DNA from: Lentinus brumalis
Lineage: Eukaryota > Basidiomycota > Agaricomycetes > Polyporales > Polyporaceae
Length of the DNA stretch: 64,000 nucleotides
Direction: 5' to 3'
NCBI GenBank assembly: GCA_001792895.1
Contig: MARA01000052.1
Span: 184,917 to 248,916 of the forward strand
The notes under the pieces were generated by a model, which was given only the letters and a program-made list of their open reading frames with translations, had not been told where the DNA came from and did not search any database. The position numbers and the translations under genes are program-made. Within the stretch, counting starts at the first letter, position 1, and each line of letters starts with the position of its first letter. This document shows, one piece after another, positions 43,955-55,978 of the stretch.

Positions 43955-45866
43955 CTACGAGCCCGATGCCTTGGCCGCCGACCGTTGTCTCACAGGAAGC
44001 TGCATCCCAGGCGACGGCTCCATCTGCGCAGTACGCACGACGCTGGCTCTCCTGCCCTTCGGCGAGCCCCACTCCGCCGTCACCAGCTCCGCGTCCGCCT
44101 CTGCATACGGGACCGCCGGCCGCCCTCTGCCCCGAGAGCCCGTGCTCGAGGGAGTGTGAGCATGCTGCGACTGCGAACGCCCAGAGCTGCTCCTCCTGTG
44201 TCGCCGTGTGGGGGTGTGCGGGGACGACGGACGGAACGGCCCCGACTCGAGCTCGACGCTGTCCCGTTCTCCCTCTCCCTGCGCGGACGCCACGGTGAGG
44301 TCGTTGAGAGACGCGGACGCCTGCTTCGCATGTGAGCGGGTGCCGGATGCCTTCGTGTGAGAGGTAGACTTGTGGTGGTCGTTCCGGCGATGGGTGGATC
44401 TGAAGCTGACATCCTCCATCTCGTGCTCCCAGTCGAGATCCTCGCTGGGGCTCGACGGTGTGCCGCTGTTCGACTCGAGCGAGAGCCGGGCGGCGAGGGT
44501 GGGAGGTGCGCGGACGGCCGGTGCGCCGAAGAGGCCGCCTGTGGACGCGCGCACGTGGTTCGCCGTCGTCTGGAAGGACGACGAGAAGACGTCGAGGACG
44601 CCTTGGAGTGGGGAGTCGGTCGAGCGAGTGAACGATCCGGGCAGGGCGGGTCGGGAGCGTGAGGCCTTTCCGTTTAGAAGGGCAGTGGATATCTGGAAGG
44701 CGGATGGATCGGTGTGTTGGTCTAGTCGTGAAGATGCGTGCGAGTGAGACGACGGCGGAAAATAAGTTAGTTGCGATGCAGGTATTCGACGAAGGGTGAG
44801 CTTTCCGATGTCGGGGAGGTCATGGTTAGTGGATGAGAGTCGTATGTTATCCGCCCCGGGAGTGTCAGACTGGTCTACAGAGGGAGGGAGGGCGTCTGTC
44901 GCCATGAAAGTCTCTATAAGTGCTTCTCTCAGGTGCTTTGCGTGGCGAGTCTTGTCTACGGGGATGTAGAGAACCTTCCGAAGATGTATAGAATCCGACG
45001 TCCAAAGCTGGTTCGCTCTTCGAAGCTCGGCTAGGGTAATGCCGTACTTCAAAGCCACACCCGCGAGCGAGTCTTTGGGCTGCACCTGCATGGGTGGGTC
45101 TATGAGCAAGCAAGAACACGCCGAAACATGATGCCGAAGGTGGCAATGAGACTATGTGAACTCAAGGAAGAACAGTCAAGCCCTCCAAGCATATGCGGAG
45201 CGCGACTCGGACAAGCCAGTAACCAGCCAGAACTCCATACACATTCCAACTGATCGTCATTGGACGTGCTGCGAGACATCTCAACGAGAATACGTGCCGT
45301 GACTCATTCCTTGAATCGCAGGGACGAGCAGCCTTCCAACACGAAGCAGGACTGGTCTGCACGCAGCACGACACCCCGTAATAGCCAGGAAGTATACGAC
45401 TCACCTCATGAACGATGACCAGCATCTCACGGTCGCGGGCCACAGTCTCATCTCGCCGCTCCCTGCCCTCGTCGTCCGCACTCCCACCAGCTGACTCCCG
45501 ACTCCGATCACTCAACATCCTCCGCATAGTCGGGCGTGTCTCGTGGTCCAAAGTCCACGCGCTCGAGGACGCAACACCCGAGGACAGTCGTAGAGGATGC
45601 TGACTCGTACCCGCCCCGTCGTCCGTCGTCCGCGCCCGACTATGAGACGAAGCCGTTGGCATGTCCGCCTCCGCCCATGGGTCGTGATCGGTACGTCCAC
45701 GCTTCGCAAGTCCGTCCGACCCGCGTCGCCGCTTCGAAGGCGTCGTCTCGTTCCTCTTCACAGCGGATGAGAAAGACGACTGGGAATGCTCCGCCTGCTG
45801 GTTGCCCCAGATCGCTGCTCCGTCGGCGTTCGCGTCGATTTCCTCATAGCTCTGGTGTGTGGGCAT
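43955..45866 (-). CDS. LysM-domain protein, intracellular type, two exons
   Basis: Exon 1 (45866-45405) starts MPTHQSYEEIDANADGAAIW and is serine/basic-rich with the nuclear-signal-like stretch SKRRRGSDGLAKRGRTD. A 318-bp intron (45087-45404, GTGAGT...ATGCAG) joins in frame. Exon 2 opens in the middle of a LysM domain: VIVHE then VQPKDSLAGVALKYGITLAE, LRRANQLWTSDSIHLRKVLY, IPVD. The rest is long, disordered and rich in Ser, Pro and Arg (TRRHRRSSSGRSQSQHAHTP). It ends at 43955. No signal peptide is visible, so it resembles LysMD1/2-like intracellular proteins and not the secreted chitin-binding effectors. The domain binds glycans in other contexts; the ligand here is unknown. Confidence 0.8.
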
Positions 45867-46181
45867 CAACAAGTGGAAGTGAGTGATGGCAGAGCAACCT
45901 GAGAGCAGCCAGAGTAGGTCGTGAAAGCGTGGAGTTCAACAAGTGCAGGGTGGTGGAAAGGGTCCGAGAAGAGCGAGATGAGCATTCGTGGCGCACCCTC
46001 AGGCGGTCTCTCGGCGCTTATGCAATCACCCATACTCCGACTCTTTCGGAAAGCGTCGTTAACGCGTTGTGGTTAGTCTCTAACAAACATAGCGACATGT
46101 TCGATAGCGGGTTGAATACGGGGTTGTACAGATTCCATGTTACTTATGATACATTCCAGCTTGCGCCGCTGAGCCCCACCC
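45867..46181. other. short intergenic between LysM and enoyl-CoA hydratase genes
   Basis: No gene; promoter of the LysM gene and terminator of the hydratase gene, both on the minus strand. Confidence 0.45.
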
Positions 46182-47753
46182 TCAAGAATGAGTCCAGGTC
46201 GGCTTCCTCTTCTCTGCAAACGCAGACATGCCTGAGAGATCGCCAACGTCAGTATCCAAAGTCTCATCAATGCACAGGAGCGTAACGAGTACTCACCCTC
46301 CTTCTGATCATGAGTCGCAAACAGCGAATGGAACAGCCTCCGCTCGTACCGCAGACCCTCGTTGAGCGTGTGCTCGTACGCCGCGTTGACGGCCTCCTTG
46401 CCCGCCTGCACGGCGATCGCGCTCTTGCTCGCAATCACGCTGGCCACCTGCACCGCCTCCTTGACGACCTCGCCCTCGCCTTCGGCTACGACGCGAGAGA
46501 CCATGCCCCACTGCTCGGCCTCCTTTGCGCTCCAGTTGCGGCCGGTGAGCGTGAGCTCCATCGTGCGCGACTTGCCGATCGCGTGCGCGAGGCGCTGCGT
46601 GCCTCCGCCGCCGGGAATGACACCGATGTTGATCTCAGGCTGTCCGAAGACCGCGGTGGGCGAGGCGAGGATGATGTCGCACATGAGAGCGAGCTCACAA
46701 CCACCTCCGAGCTGAAAGGAAGGCAGCAAGTCAGCATACGAACGTTGACCACAGCATGTTGTTCGGACCGACGGTTTATGCATGAGTTGACAGGGTCCGA
46801 GGAGAGCATGTCCAAGTGAGGAAGAGGTGCGAGCAGTCGTCTCCTTTCACCTTCCTTGCGCAGCCATATGTCTGACACAGACGTGATGGTTGCAGTTCTG
46901 TCTCAGACGCATGCCAGTTGCCAGTGGGAGCGTGTCACTGTGGTCAGAAATCATCCACGTTCGGATAGATGGCATGCGCACGACCATGCCATCCCTGCTG
47001 CACCCCCAACCGATCTTCCAACGATGGCTGTTCGTCAGGCATGACCTCTTCGGACCGAGGAGGTAAGCCTGCCTCTGACTAGCCCATAATGAACTTGGAG
47101 TACAACTCCGGCACCTCGGATGCTCCGGAACACGGATCACGGTAGTTGCATATCATTTGGAATGTTGGGTGGAATTCGTGGGATAGGGAACGAAGTATTA
47201 GGAACATCCGGACTCACCGCGTAGCCGCTCACAGCAGCGATAATGGGCTTGCGAATGGTAGACAGCAGGGACCAGCTCTCAAGGAACTTGCCCTTGAACA
47301 CGTCCGAAACTAGCATTGACCGGTGAGACTAGCAAGTGCAGCAGATACATTCAGCACTACTCACACTGCTTGTCCTTCATCTCCTTGATGTCCGCGCCCG
47401 CTACCCCGCATGGACCTCAGCTTCGGCCCCCTCCCCTGAACCGACGCGTACTCACCTGCGAACGCACGGTCGCTGCCCGTCAAGACAAGTGCACGGACAC
47501 TCTCATCCTCGTCAAACTCCTTGAGGGCGGCGTTGAGCTCGGTGAAGAGAGGGGTGGAGAGTGCGTTCAGCGCCTTCGGGCGGTTGAGCGTGATTTGGCC
47601 GACACCGTCCGCGGGGCGCGACGTCAAGATGAACTCGTACTGGGTGGTAGTCATGAAGCGGACGCGAATGGGTGTGGAGGCCTGGCGGTAAGCACGGAAG
47701 CTGCGAAGGCAAGCGGCGGTGGAGGAGGATGCGGGGCGGAGAGTCGAGAGCAT
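46182..47753 (-). CDS. mitochondrial enoyl-CoA hydratase (short-chain, ECHS1-like)
   Basis: The enzyme hydrates trans-2-enoyl-CoA in beta-oxidation and branched-chain amino acid breakdown in the matrix. The start at 47753 gives [20 protein letters not shown], a basic presequence without acids. The crotonase fold follows: [20 protein letters not shown]; the oxyanion-hole region [14 protein letters not shown] sequence across an intron; [20 protein letters not shown] with the first catalytic Glu; [20 protein letters not shown] with the second Glu; and [20 protein letters not shown]. The C-terminus is [12 protein letters not shown] at stop 46182, after a last intron. Both catalytic glutamates of the family are present and the length is normal. 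One intron (about 46712-47218) is long and holds no recognised gene. The product is confident; the substrate length preference is inferred from the family. Confidence 0.9.
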
Positions 47754-50266
47754 AGCTCAGGAGATGCTTGTATGTAGAGCTACCGCGAATAGAACTGATT
47801 GAGACGAATTGTCAGGAGATGGTGAGAGAACGCGAAGTCAGACGAGGCAGCGCGGTCGACCATGGTCGCGGTCCGGATGCACGCGTTGTGTGTATACAGC
47901 GCCGACGTCACTTGGCCGCGGACTCGGCCGCTGCCGCTCGATCGCCCTTTGCCCGCCCCGCCGTGGCTGCCGTCCGCTTGCTCTCACGTCCTCGTTCACT
48001 CGCTCTCCCCTCAATGCCTGGCATGTCCGTACAAGTGACATCTCTGTCCCCGCCAGTCCCCCCCTCTTCCTTCTCGTCCGGTACGTCCCTGCAGCCTCGT
48101 CCGTGCATCGTGTGCCGATACTGACGGCGCATACAGTCCCTCTCCAGCTCACTGCGCGGCCATCTGAGGCGGACCACGGCGTCGCCTCATACTCAGGCAG
48201 CGCGTCCTACTGGCCAAGCGCACTCATCAGGTGCGTCTGGGCTTGTAGAGTTGGCCTGTATTCTTGTCTTCTCCGCGCATGAGTTGCTGCCCTCGCAGTG
48301 CGCCGGCCGCTGCCGCATATTCCAGTCCTTCGCCCGGGCTTCACTCGCACACACTCTCAATCGTTCGCCAGTCGTCTTCACGCCTCCTGCGACCATGCTG
48401 AAGCCTCCGCGGCAAGATGCGCGAGAATGCACCGCGTCAGCCGCCATGGTGTCTCACCATCCCCTTTCATCCGCCCGGCCCTCGTGCAGCACTGACCGCA
48501 CGCCCCTCTGCGACGACGACGTGCTCTGCACCGACTCTGAAGCACCCGCCCGGACAGCCGCACGCCCCCGCTGAATGTGCCGGGCGTCCACCGCCGCCCG
48601 CAGTCCGCCCATCACACACGACTCCCTCGGATCCCTTCTGAGCCAGCACCTCACACGTGCTGAGCGTTCTGAACCGAACACCTCAGACCGGCGACGCCGC
48701 CTGTCTCGCCGTCCGCCACAATTCCGCCACCGCCCGACTCTCCCGTCGTCCTCCAGCCTCCACCCGCGTCAGCACAGAAGGTACATAGGCTTGGCTGCAT
48801 ACGGCCGGCTCGCCCGCGGCCTCTCTAGACGACTGACGGTGACAGCGGACACCCTCGACCACCTCAGCCCGGTACAAGATCCAAGTCTCGAACCCGAACC
48901 CGAACCCCAATCTCGCTTCATCCAACTCGCACAGAACGTTTCGGACAGCCTCTCGCAGCGTCACCGCGACCCGAGCTGGTTCAGAAAACGCTCCCAGGAG
49001 CGACTTTCATCGCCCCCGACCGCATATCGTGCCGGAGCAGCGCGAAACCGCTCCGGACCGCTCAGGCGAGTCGCACAGAATGTGTACCCGCGGGTGCTCG
49101 GAATGAACTCCAACCGATGAGCTAAGTTCGCAGCCAGCTGGAACAGTCGGACGATGTGCCGCGCTCGGATCACAACCATCCGCCGGCGACGAACGCATCG
49201 TCCAGCACCCGCAGCGTGCCGGAAGAGGCATTCGCCCGACTCCCCAGGCCGCTCTCGCACATCTCGATGCGGCTCAGCGCGGTAGCAAGCACTCCCCGCC
49301 CGCGTGATGTAATGCACACTGCTGCGGGCGACTCGGCCGTGCGAGGAGAGCATCGCGGACATGGCGGCATCCGTGGTGCGCTCCCCGAACACCAGGCTGT
49401 GCGCGGTACGCTCATCCGGGATGCGGTCATGCTCCGGTCGCCAGCTCAGCCTTGCCGGACGGACGCAGCTAGCCTCTGCGGGAGTGCGCTATGTGTGATG
49501 TACGTCGTTACCTCTTGAGTAAGTGCCGGGACGAGCTTCCGGCGGCGAAATGTCGAGCGACTTGGACTGGGATGATCTGGCATGGACGAGGTCCCCGTAA
49601 GACAATCAGCTTGTACACAACGATACACATGGCATATGATGTTGCTTACCTGGACGTCCATGCATCAAACATAACACAACGCGTCTGCGAAGAGAGGCGA
49701 GTGAACGACCACTACAGTAGACTTGACAGGGAGCGAACGACTTACTTCGTCGAGGTGCAGGTCGCCCCTGCGCCGTTCCAGTTGCGACTTAGCGATCTGC
49801 AGAAGCCGTCCAGTCAATGATAGCTCCGACTGTGCTTAAGGGCTTACCTCGCAGTTCGGCGTGTTGGCACCCGTTCTGCACTGCCGCTACATTTCAGCGT
49901 GAGTACTCAAGCAGCCACATGCCACCGAACGTCGACTCACCGCCGCCCAAATTGCCAGTTGATCGCTGCCCGGACTTCCAGCGCATCGTGCTATCCGGCC
50001 GGAAACGCTGCGAGTGCGGATACCTGCGAGACAATATATCGGCCGCCAGGACATGCAAACGTCTGCCAGCGGGACGTACTTTGTGCCATGTCTTCGTGTC
50101 GGCCGTCCGTACCCTCCGAAGCAACCCGGTAGGTGAGTGCGGTTGAGCAACCCGAACAGTGACTGAAATAGTACGCCGATGAGAGTAGCACCTGACCAGG
50201 GAGCAAATCAGGTGTACTAGTACTACATACCTCGCAAATCGCGATGGCTTGGACAACCGGAGATGG
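47754..50266. other. 2.5-kb interval without a recognised gene
   Basis: GC-rich, with long frames on both strands. The largest (plus, 48575-49120) holds the two roughly similar stretches RYIGLAAYGRLARGL and RFIQLAQNVSDSL but no known domain; a plus frame at 49491-49820 is also unassigned. Real genes are possible but none can be supported. Confidence 0.35.
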
Positions 50267-51655
50267 CTACTCGGAGAGGGCAGCCCTCGAACGCATTTGC
50301 ACGGGCGACTCGCGAGACGTGGAAGACTTGGAGGTACTACATAGACAGTAGGATTGAGTCAACGCGGCATGGTCTGACCAAGTACATGAGATGAACTTCA
50401 TGAGTACACGAGTACAAGTATCGCGCTCACCTGCGATATGCAGCGGAGCAGCGCCGTCGAGTCGGGAGGACTTGCCACTGGAGAGGGATAGCCTGGTCAG
50501 CAAATGTATAAGGAGATTATGAAGCATACCTTGATGCTCGATCGCAACGAAGTAGGTTCTATCGAGGCAAGGATGAACAGCGGAGGAAGAGCTGCAAAGG
50601 AGGAGGTCATTATTGAGGAGAGAGTAATGAGTAAGACGGAAGTGAAGAAGTATGCGAACGAAATAAACCGGACTTGAAGAGGTATAAGACCCTGTATAAA
50701 CGGCCGAGGGGTGTAGATAGTAGGAGTAGAGACAATGAAAAGCGACAGTAGCGATACAGCAGAATACATCCAGATGGTGTAGGGTATGAGAGAGGATGCG
50801 ATATGATACGGGGACGGGGACGGGGCAGTAATAGGGATGGGCAAGGGGACGGGTGCCCGGGAGTCATCGACGGGGCGGGGTACTTATACATGTTCTGCTG
50901 CCTAAATCACGAGGAGCAGAACCTTAACTTGTTGACTGCACAGAGTTCGCACGATACGGCGGCCTGGAGGCAATCGTCCAACCAGAGGGCGACACGGGAA
51001 GACAGGGCGAGGTCTGGCGAGGTTGCAGAGGACCCAGACGGAGCAGAACGACTAGTGCAATTCCAGGCGGGCGAAGGTGACTCGGCTGGAGAAAGCTGTT
51101 GCCGTTGTATAAGATTGACGCTGAGAATTTGATGGTCATAGCCCGGCAGGTATTTTTGTTGCAGAGTCGGCGGACGAAAGGACGAGGACAGGGTCCTCGA
51201 AAGCTCGCATATCTGCACAGGTTCCTGTAGTTCCCAAAAAATGTAAAGGTGTTTGAGTACCAGTAGAGGCTACAGAATACTTACCGTGTAAGCGCTGAGA
51301 CTAGAAGGCGAGCTCTAGTCTCATGATACCTCGGTCGAAGTGTGGATGGTCCGAGTGGCAGTAGTCAAGATGTAGCATCATTACTTCCAAAATCCTGCAA
51401 GCTCCAGGCATCTCGTCAAGTAGCATAGCTCTTGGCTAGTAGTCTGCTTTCCAGATAAGCATGTTAGCTCTGCTACATACCTGTGCTGCGCCGTTGTACA
51501 ACAGAATGAGTATAAAGTGACTGCGCGCTATAGTGGAGGTCGCGATCTCGAGAGCGCTTACATTGCCTTTTTCGCTCAAGGCCTCTTCTGGTAACTCCTC
51601 TGCATCGTCGACGACGCAGCTTCCCATCTCCCTTCCTGATTTGTCTCTCATGCGG
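50267..51655 (-). pseudogene. possible ankyrin-repeat gene remnant truncated by the gypsy insertion
   Basis: Two minus-strand blocks recall ankyrin repeats: GNVSALEIATSTIARSHFIL followed by ILLYNGAAQ (about 51560-51480), and SSRLDGAAPLHIA (about 50475-50440), each next to plausible splice sites (GTATGT and GTGAGC donors). The reading at the right edge is cut exactly where the 5' LTR begins (51656). The blocks between are not resolved, and the second one falls out of phase downstream. Whether this was an intact gene before the insertion cannot be told without the right flank of the element, which lies outside the window. Confidence 0.4.
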
Positions 51656-52711
51656 TGATAGGTATCGGACACGTCTATGCACGGAATTTGCGCCCTTCCG
51701 GAGGTTCCACAGGAGCGAGCCCAGTACTCCCGACCGTCCTACGTCGGCCAGTATGCTCGCCACAGCCCCATACTCCTTCCCTATCGCTCCGTCACCCCTC
51801 CTACCGTCCGAACCCTCGCACAGGTCGGACAACGCGGTCTGCAGCCCGTCCGCACCGAGCGGCGGCCTGTCAGACGGTTCACGTCCCCGATGAGACATCT
51901 AGCCGCAATTCCGGGGTCTCGTACGCAGCCTCGGTCACGGACGCATGGTCGGAGGGGTTCTGGAGCGTCCTTCACGCCAGTTGATTGGCCGATGTGGTTA
52001 TCGCCGGAGTTGGAGCTCCGCGCCACCATCTTGGGTAAACGTCGGTCGCCAGCGCCTCGAACCGGTTGGGGCTCGGCGCGCGCGCTGGTTGGTTAGCTGT
52101 GGTTAAAGGCTGACAGCAGGTCCGTGCGCAAGGAGCTCCGCCCGCCCCTATTGGCTCAGGACCGTTTGCGAGGGCTTTCCGAGGCTTGCGTGCTGTCGTT
52201 AGGGTAGCTTTGCTTTTGTACCTTCGGTAGCACGGTGTGCAATTCAGATTCCGTTCTCCCCACAGTTCAGCTCTAAGTCTACCGCCGCCGCTCCGTGCTC
52301 CACCGTCGAAAGTACCGCCGTCACCGTCAAGAAGTCCTACCGTCGTCGAATCGATAAGTTCGAACCCGTTCCATCCGCTACTATCTCCGTGGTCTCCTCT
52401 CCGTGTCCTACGTGGTTCGCACCTGTCGCGTCCGTGCGTCGGAAGTCTCCTCGCCGTCCGGGCAGGCACCGTTGAGTCCTCCCTACCGTCCCGTCTCCGT
52501 GCAGTTCCCTCCATTCGTCTCCGTGGTTTCCGCGCCTCTTTCCGGACGCTCCTGTCCTCCGGGGTCGTTCGTAGTTCTCCCGGACATAGGTCTCCGATCA
52601 GTTAGGATTGGTTAGGAGCCTCTTCCCTCCTCGCATATAAAATACGTGCATACAGCTCTTGGCTGGAGATTTGTGTGGTGTTATCCGCTCATTTCGCCCC
52701 TTGGCGTATCA
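51656..52711 (+). repeat. 5' LTR
   Basis: It begins TGATAGG and ends GGCGTATCA, with short inverted ends TGATA/TATCA. It carries a TATA box at 52636-52644. The right end is placed by the inverted terminus, by the PBS that follows, and by the matching end of the old LTR at 1572. Confidence 0.9.
52636..52644 (+). promoter_or_regulatory. LTR TATA box
   Basis: TATAAAATA about 67 bp before the LTR end, in the position expected for the U3 promoter that drives the element transcript. The old LTR at 505-1572 has the corresponding TATAACATA. Confidence 0.65.
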
Positions 52712-52714
52712 TAT

Positions 52715-52731
52715 TGGAGCCCACCGCGAGG
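52715..52731 (+). promoter_or_regulatory. candidate primer-binding site
   Basis: TGGAGCCCACCGCGAGG starts three bases after the LTR end. TGG is the complement of tRNA CCA. The matching tRNA was not identified. Confidence 0.55.
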
Positions 52732-52740
52732 GGTACTAGT

Positions 52741-55262
52741 GGCCATCTCTGATTTCAATCAAACTGTCGAGATCACCGTCCCCTTCCGAAACCGCTTCTC
52801 GTACCTCCGTCCGACCTTCGGACAGCCTTTCCTACACCGCTACCGCCCTCGAGGAACTCCGTCAACGTCTCCGCGCATTCCGCGAGGAACTAGACGAGGA
52901 ACTCACACCTCTCCCCTCGCCTTCCGGATCCGCAAGCTTCGCTACCGCCCTGTCTTCCCCTTCGGAGCCGTCTTCCCTTACCCCGTTGCCGTCCTCCTCC
53001 GCTTCCCGTCCTCCCTCCCCTACGGGGAGCACTACCTCTCGAGCCCGTTCGGACACCTCGACGTCAAGGTCTCGGACTCGCCGAGCCCACCTCGAACAGA
53101 ACATCCCTCTCGCACCTCCTCTCGAGCTCCCACCCCGCCGACGCAGGAACCCCGTACCACCAACAATTCAGGAAGCAACCTCACAGGCCGCCCCTACTAC
53201 CCGTCCTATCTCTCCGCCCCTTCCGACTACCGAGATGGACGACCCTCTCCCGAACCCGAACCCGATCAACAACCCCGAACCGGCTAACCCGCAGCCAGCG
53301 CCGCCTCAGCAGTTTCAGGGCGGTGCTCGCGACCTCGGACCACACACCATGCCTCTCCCGAACGAGCGCGGCGCCCCGATCTGGGACGAAGCCGGCCGCG
53401 AGACCGTCCAGCGGTTCTTCGACCAGTACGAGCTCCTCCTGCGCAGGAACAACGTCGTCGACGATCGGGACAAGAAGCGCGGTGCGACGATCTACGTTCC
53501 GCTTCCGGTCTCCCGCCGCTGGTCCTCGATGCCCGAGTTCCGCGACGAGCATACGACGTACGAGCAGTGGCGCGACACCGTAGTAGACTACTACGTCGGA
53601 GCCGACGAGAACCATCAGTACACTATGGCCGACTACCACGAGCTCATGGCCCGTCAGTATCCCAAGGGCTTCCAGAATCTAACGGACTACTCGCAGTTCT
53701 ACGTCGAATACCACCCGATAGCGTCGTACCTCATCAACCAGCAGCCTCCCGAGCTGACCCAGCGCGACGCCGCCTACAACCTCCTACGCCTCCTGAACAC
53801 CTCGCAGCGGAGCGCGGTCGACGGACGCCTCGCTCAGAAGGTCCCGGACAAGCCCCGAGCGGTGTCCTACACCCTGGCGCAGGTGCACGAGGCCATCTCC
53901 TATACGATCGGGGACTCCGTTGACTTCGACGCGAATCCGGCGTTCGAGCGGTACGGAAGCCTGCGTCCGCCGCTGACAGGGGGGCACTACGCCGCTCCGA
54001 GAGCGCCTGAGCCGTTCCGCGGAAGGAATCCCGCCCCGAGGCAGGAACCCTTGGCCGACGACAAGACCATCACAATCAAGACGGAGGACCTTCAGACTCT
54101 CGTGCAGACGGCCGTTCAAACCGCTATGCGCGGTAGGAACGAGCCTCGCGACCGCGACCGCCGATTGGAACTCCAGCGGGGCCCGCCCCAAGTCCGCGAA
54201 CCGCCGCCGCACCAGGAGCAGCAGCCGCGCTTCCCCCGCGACGTTCCGAGGTATCCGCAAGGGCAGCAGCCCGCTCCGGACGGCGGGAGGCTCTACAATC
54301 CCCCTCGGAACGAGCCCCGTGAACGCGACCGAAACTGCTATTACTGCGGTCACACGGACTGTAGCATAGGCCGCTGCCCCGACGTCGAGACCGACATCCG
54401 TGACGGCCTGATCCAACGCTCTGCGCAGACGGGCCAGCTTGTCCTAGCTAACGGCCAGCCCATTCCGCGTGGCAGGGGTCCGATTCGAGAGCAAGTCCGC
54501 TTCTACTACGATCGGAACCAGCCCCAGCCGCCCGAGCCTCCGGCGGTCGCGCAGCTCATGTTCTCCGTCCTCACAGCCTCCGGCCAACGGTCCGTACGTA
54601 CGGCCGAAGAGGAGAACGAGATGCTCCGTCACAAGATCAACTTCCTCGAGGACCGCGAGAAGCGCAAGCGCGCAGTGTTCGACGGGGTCGAGCTTCCGGC
54701 GCGCCCTCCGAAGAAGGCGACCGCCCGCAAGCCTGCCCGTACTTCCGGACCTTCGACCAGGGCGACCCGAGTCGAGGAGGTACCGGACGAGGAGCCGCTG
54801 CGTTCCGCACACATCGAGGAGATACCGGAGGACCAGTCCGTCCCCGAGGGAGCGCCCGCGCTGAGAGCCGAGACGCCGGAGGTGGTTAACAACCCTTCCT
54901 ACGTCGTACCGGTACACCCTTATGCGCAAGTCCGCGACGCCTCTGCCGCTGGCGCGCCGAAGGCTAAAGATTTCGCGTATGGCCCTAACGCGCCCCGCGC
55001 TAAGTCACCCGAGGCGACCTCCGCGTCCGAGGCAGCTAGCCGACCTCAACCGGCATCCGAGCACGTCGTCGGACCAACTGGACAAGCCCCCGCGCAGCCC
55101 GCCGGTAGGGTTACTGCGTACCGGAACCTCCCGCCGGTAGCGGACAAGGATGCAGAGGAGCGTGTTGGCAGCGCAACTTCGTCAACGAGCAGTCGGTCCA
55201 CCTCTCCGTGTCCGAGCTCTTCAGTCTCGCTCCGGGAATCTGCAAGAAGGCGCACAAGATGA
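52741..55262 (+). CDS. gag polyprotein of the Ty3/gypsy element
   Basis: Capsid and nucleocapsid precursor that packages the element RNA. The frame is open from about 52740, but the first in-frame ATG is at 53235 (MDDPLPNPNP); the upstream part has protein character (a charged ALEELRQRLRAFREELDEEL helix), so initiation may be non-AUG or through a spliced leader. Visible: capsid-like region with RETVQRFFDQYELLLRRNN and TYEQWRDTVVDYYVGADENH, then a nucleocapsid knuckle CYYCGHTDCSIGRC. This knuckle has spacing C-x2-C-x4-C-x4-C, with Cys where the usual His stands. Behind it are a Pro/Arg-rich part and a charged tail. The stop at 55262 overlaps the protease frame, which lies at -1. Confidence 0.82.
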
Positions 55263-55978
55263 CGGGCAGCAAACGCGTCGCATTCGACGTACCGGCCATC
55301 CCGCTGTCGGTCCTGTCCGTAATGATGGACGACCCCGAGGCCTCCGAAGACGTCCTGGAGTCGGTGCAGTGCCTGGAGGACCTGTCCGGTCCGTCCGAGG
55401 AGGCAGGAAGCACCGGAGGCATCGTGTCCCTCCAGCTGCGGGGAGGCGACGCCGACGACGAAGAGGACGAGCCGGTTCCCCGCCAACGCAGCCGCTCCAA
55501 CAGTCTCATAGTCGGCAAGCCCAGCGAGAAACTCCGGGCGCTCTTCGCCTGGGTCAACGAGGCGGAACTGGTAGAGTGCGTCTACGACCCCGGCTCCGAG
55601 GTCGTAGCGATCTCGGCGGACAAATGCTACGAGCTCGGCATCCCGTGCGACGAGAGGCAGAAGAATCCGATGACCTCCGCGAACGGAACCAAGGACACCA
55701 CCAAAGGCCTAGCTAACAACGTCCTACTGGAGCTGCAGGGCGGGATCGCCATCTACCTACAGATGCACGTCGTGGAGAACGCCGCCTACGACATCCTGCT
55801 CGGTCGTCCCTTCGAGACTCTGATGGGGGTCAGCAGCCGGAACCTCCCCGACGAGAAGCACGAGCTGGTGGTTACCTGTCCGAACACGGACCGCTGCCTG
55901 ACCCTCCGCACTTACGCCCGCGGAGACTCGCCGAAGACGTCGGAACCGCCCATGGGTTTTCGGCCTTCGAGGATCTGA
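55170..55978 (+). CDS. retroviral-type aspartic protease region of pol
   Basis: The domain cuts the gag-pol precursor. The frame begins within the end of gag (CWQRNFVNEQSVHLSVSEL, about 55170) and stays open to TGA 55976-55978. The active-site turn reads VYDPGSEVVAISADKC, where DPGS replaces the common DSG/DTG; the second hydrophobic strand and ILLGRPFE match the flap-to-ILG region of the family. The frame is -1 to gag, which suits programmed frameshifting, but no clear slippery heptamer was seen. A further frame change near 55957 (GGGTTTTCGG) is needed to enter the RT frame. Confidence 0.75.

Noticed and set aside
48575..49120. 181-aa plus-strand frame with two similar stretches
   Set aside because: The resemblance between the stretches is weak and no start context, intron or family supports it.
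55140..55208. Slippery heptamer for gag-pol -1 frameshifting
   Set aside because: The frames do overlap at -1, but no X-XXY-YYZ heptamer was seen, so the mechanism is left open.
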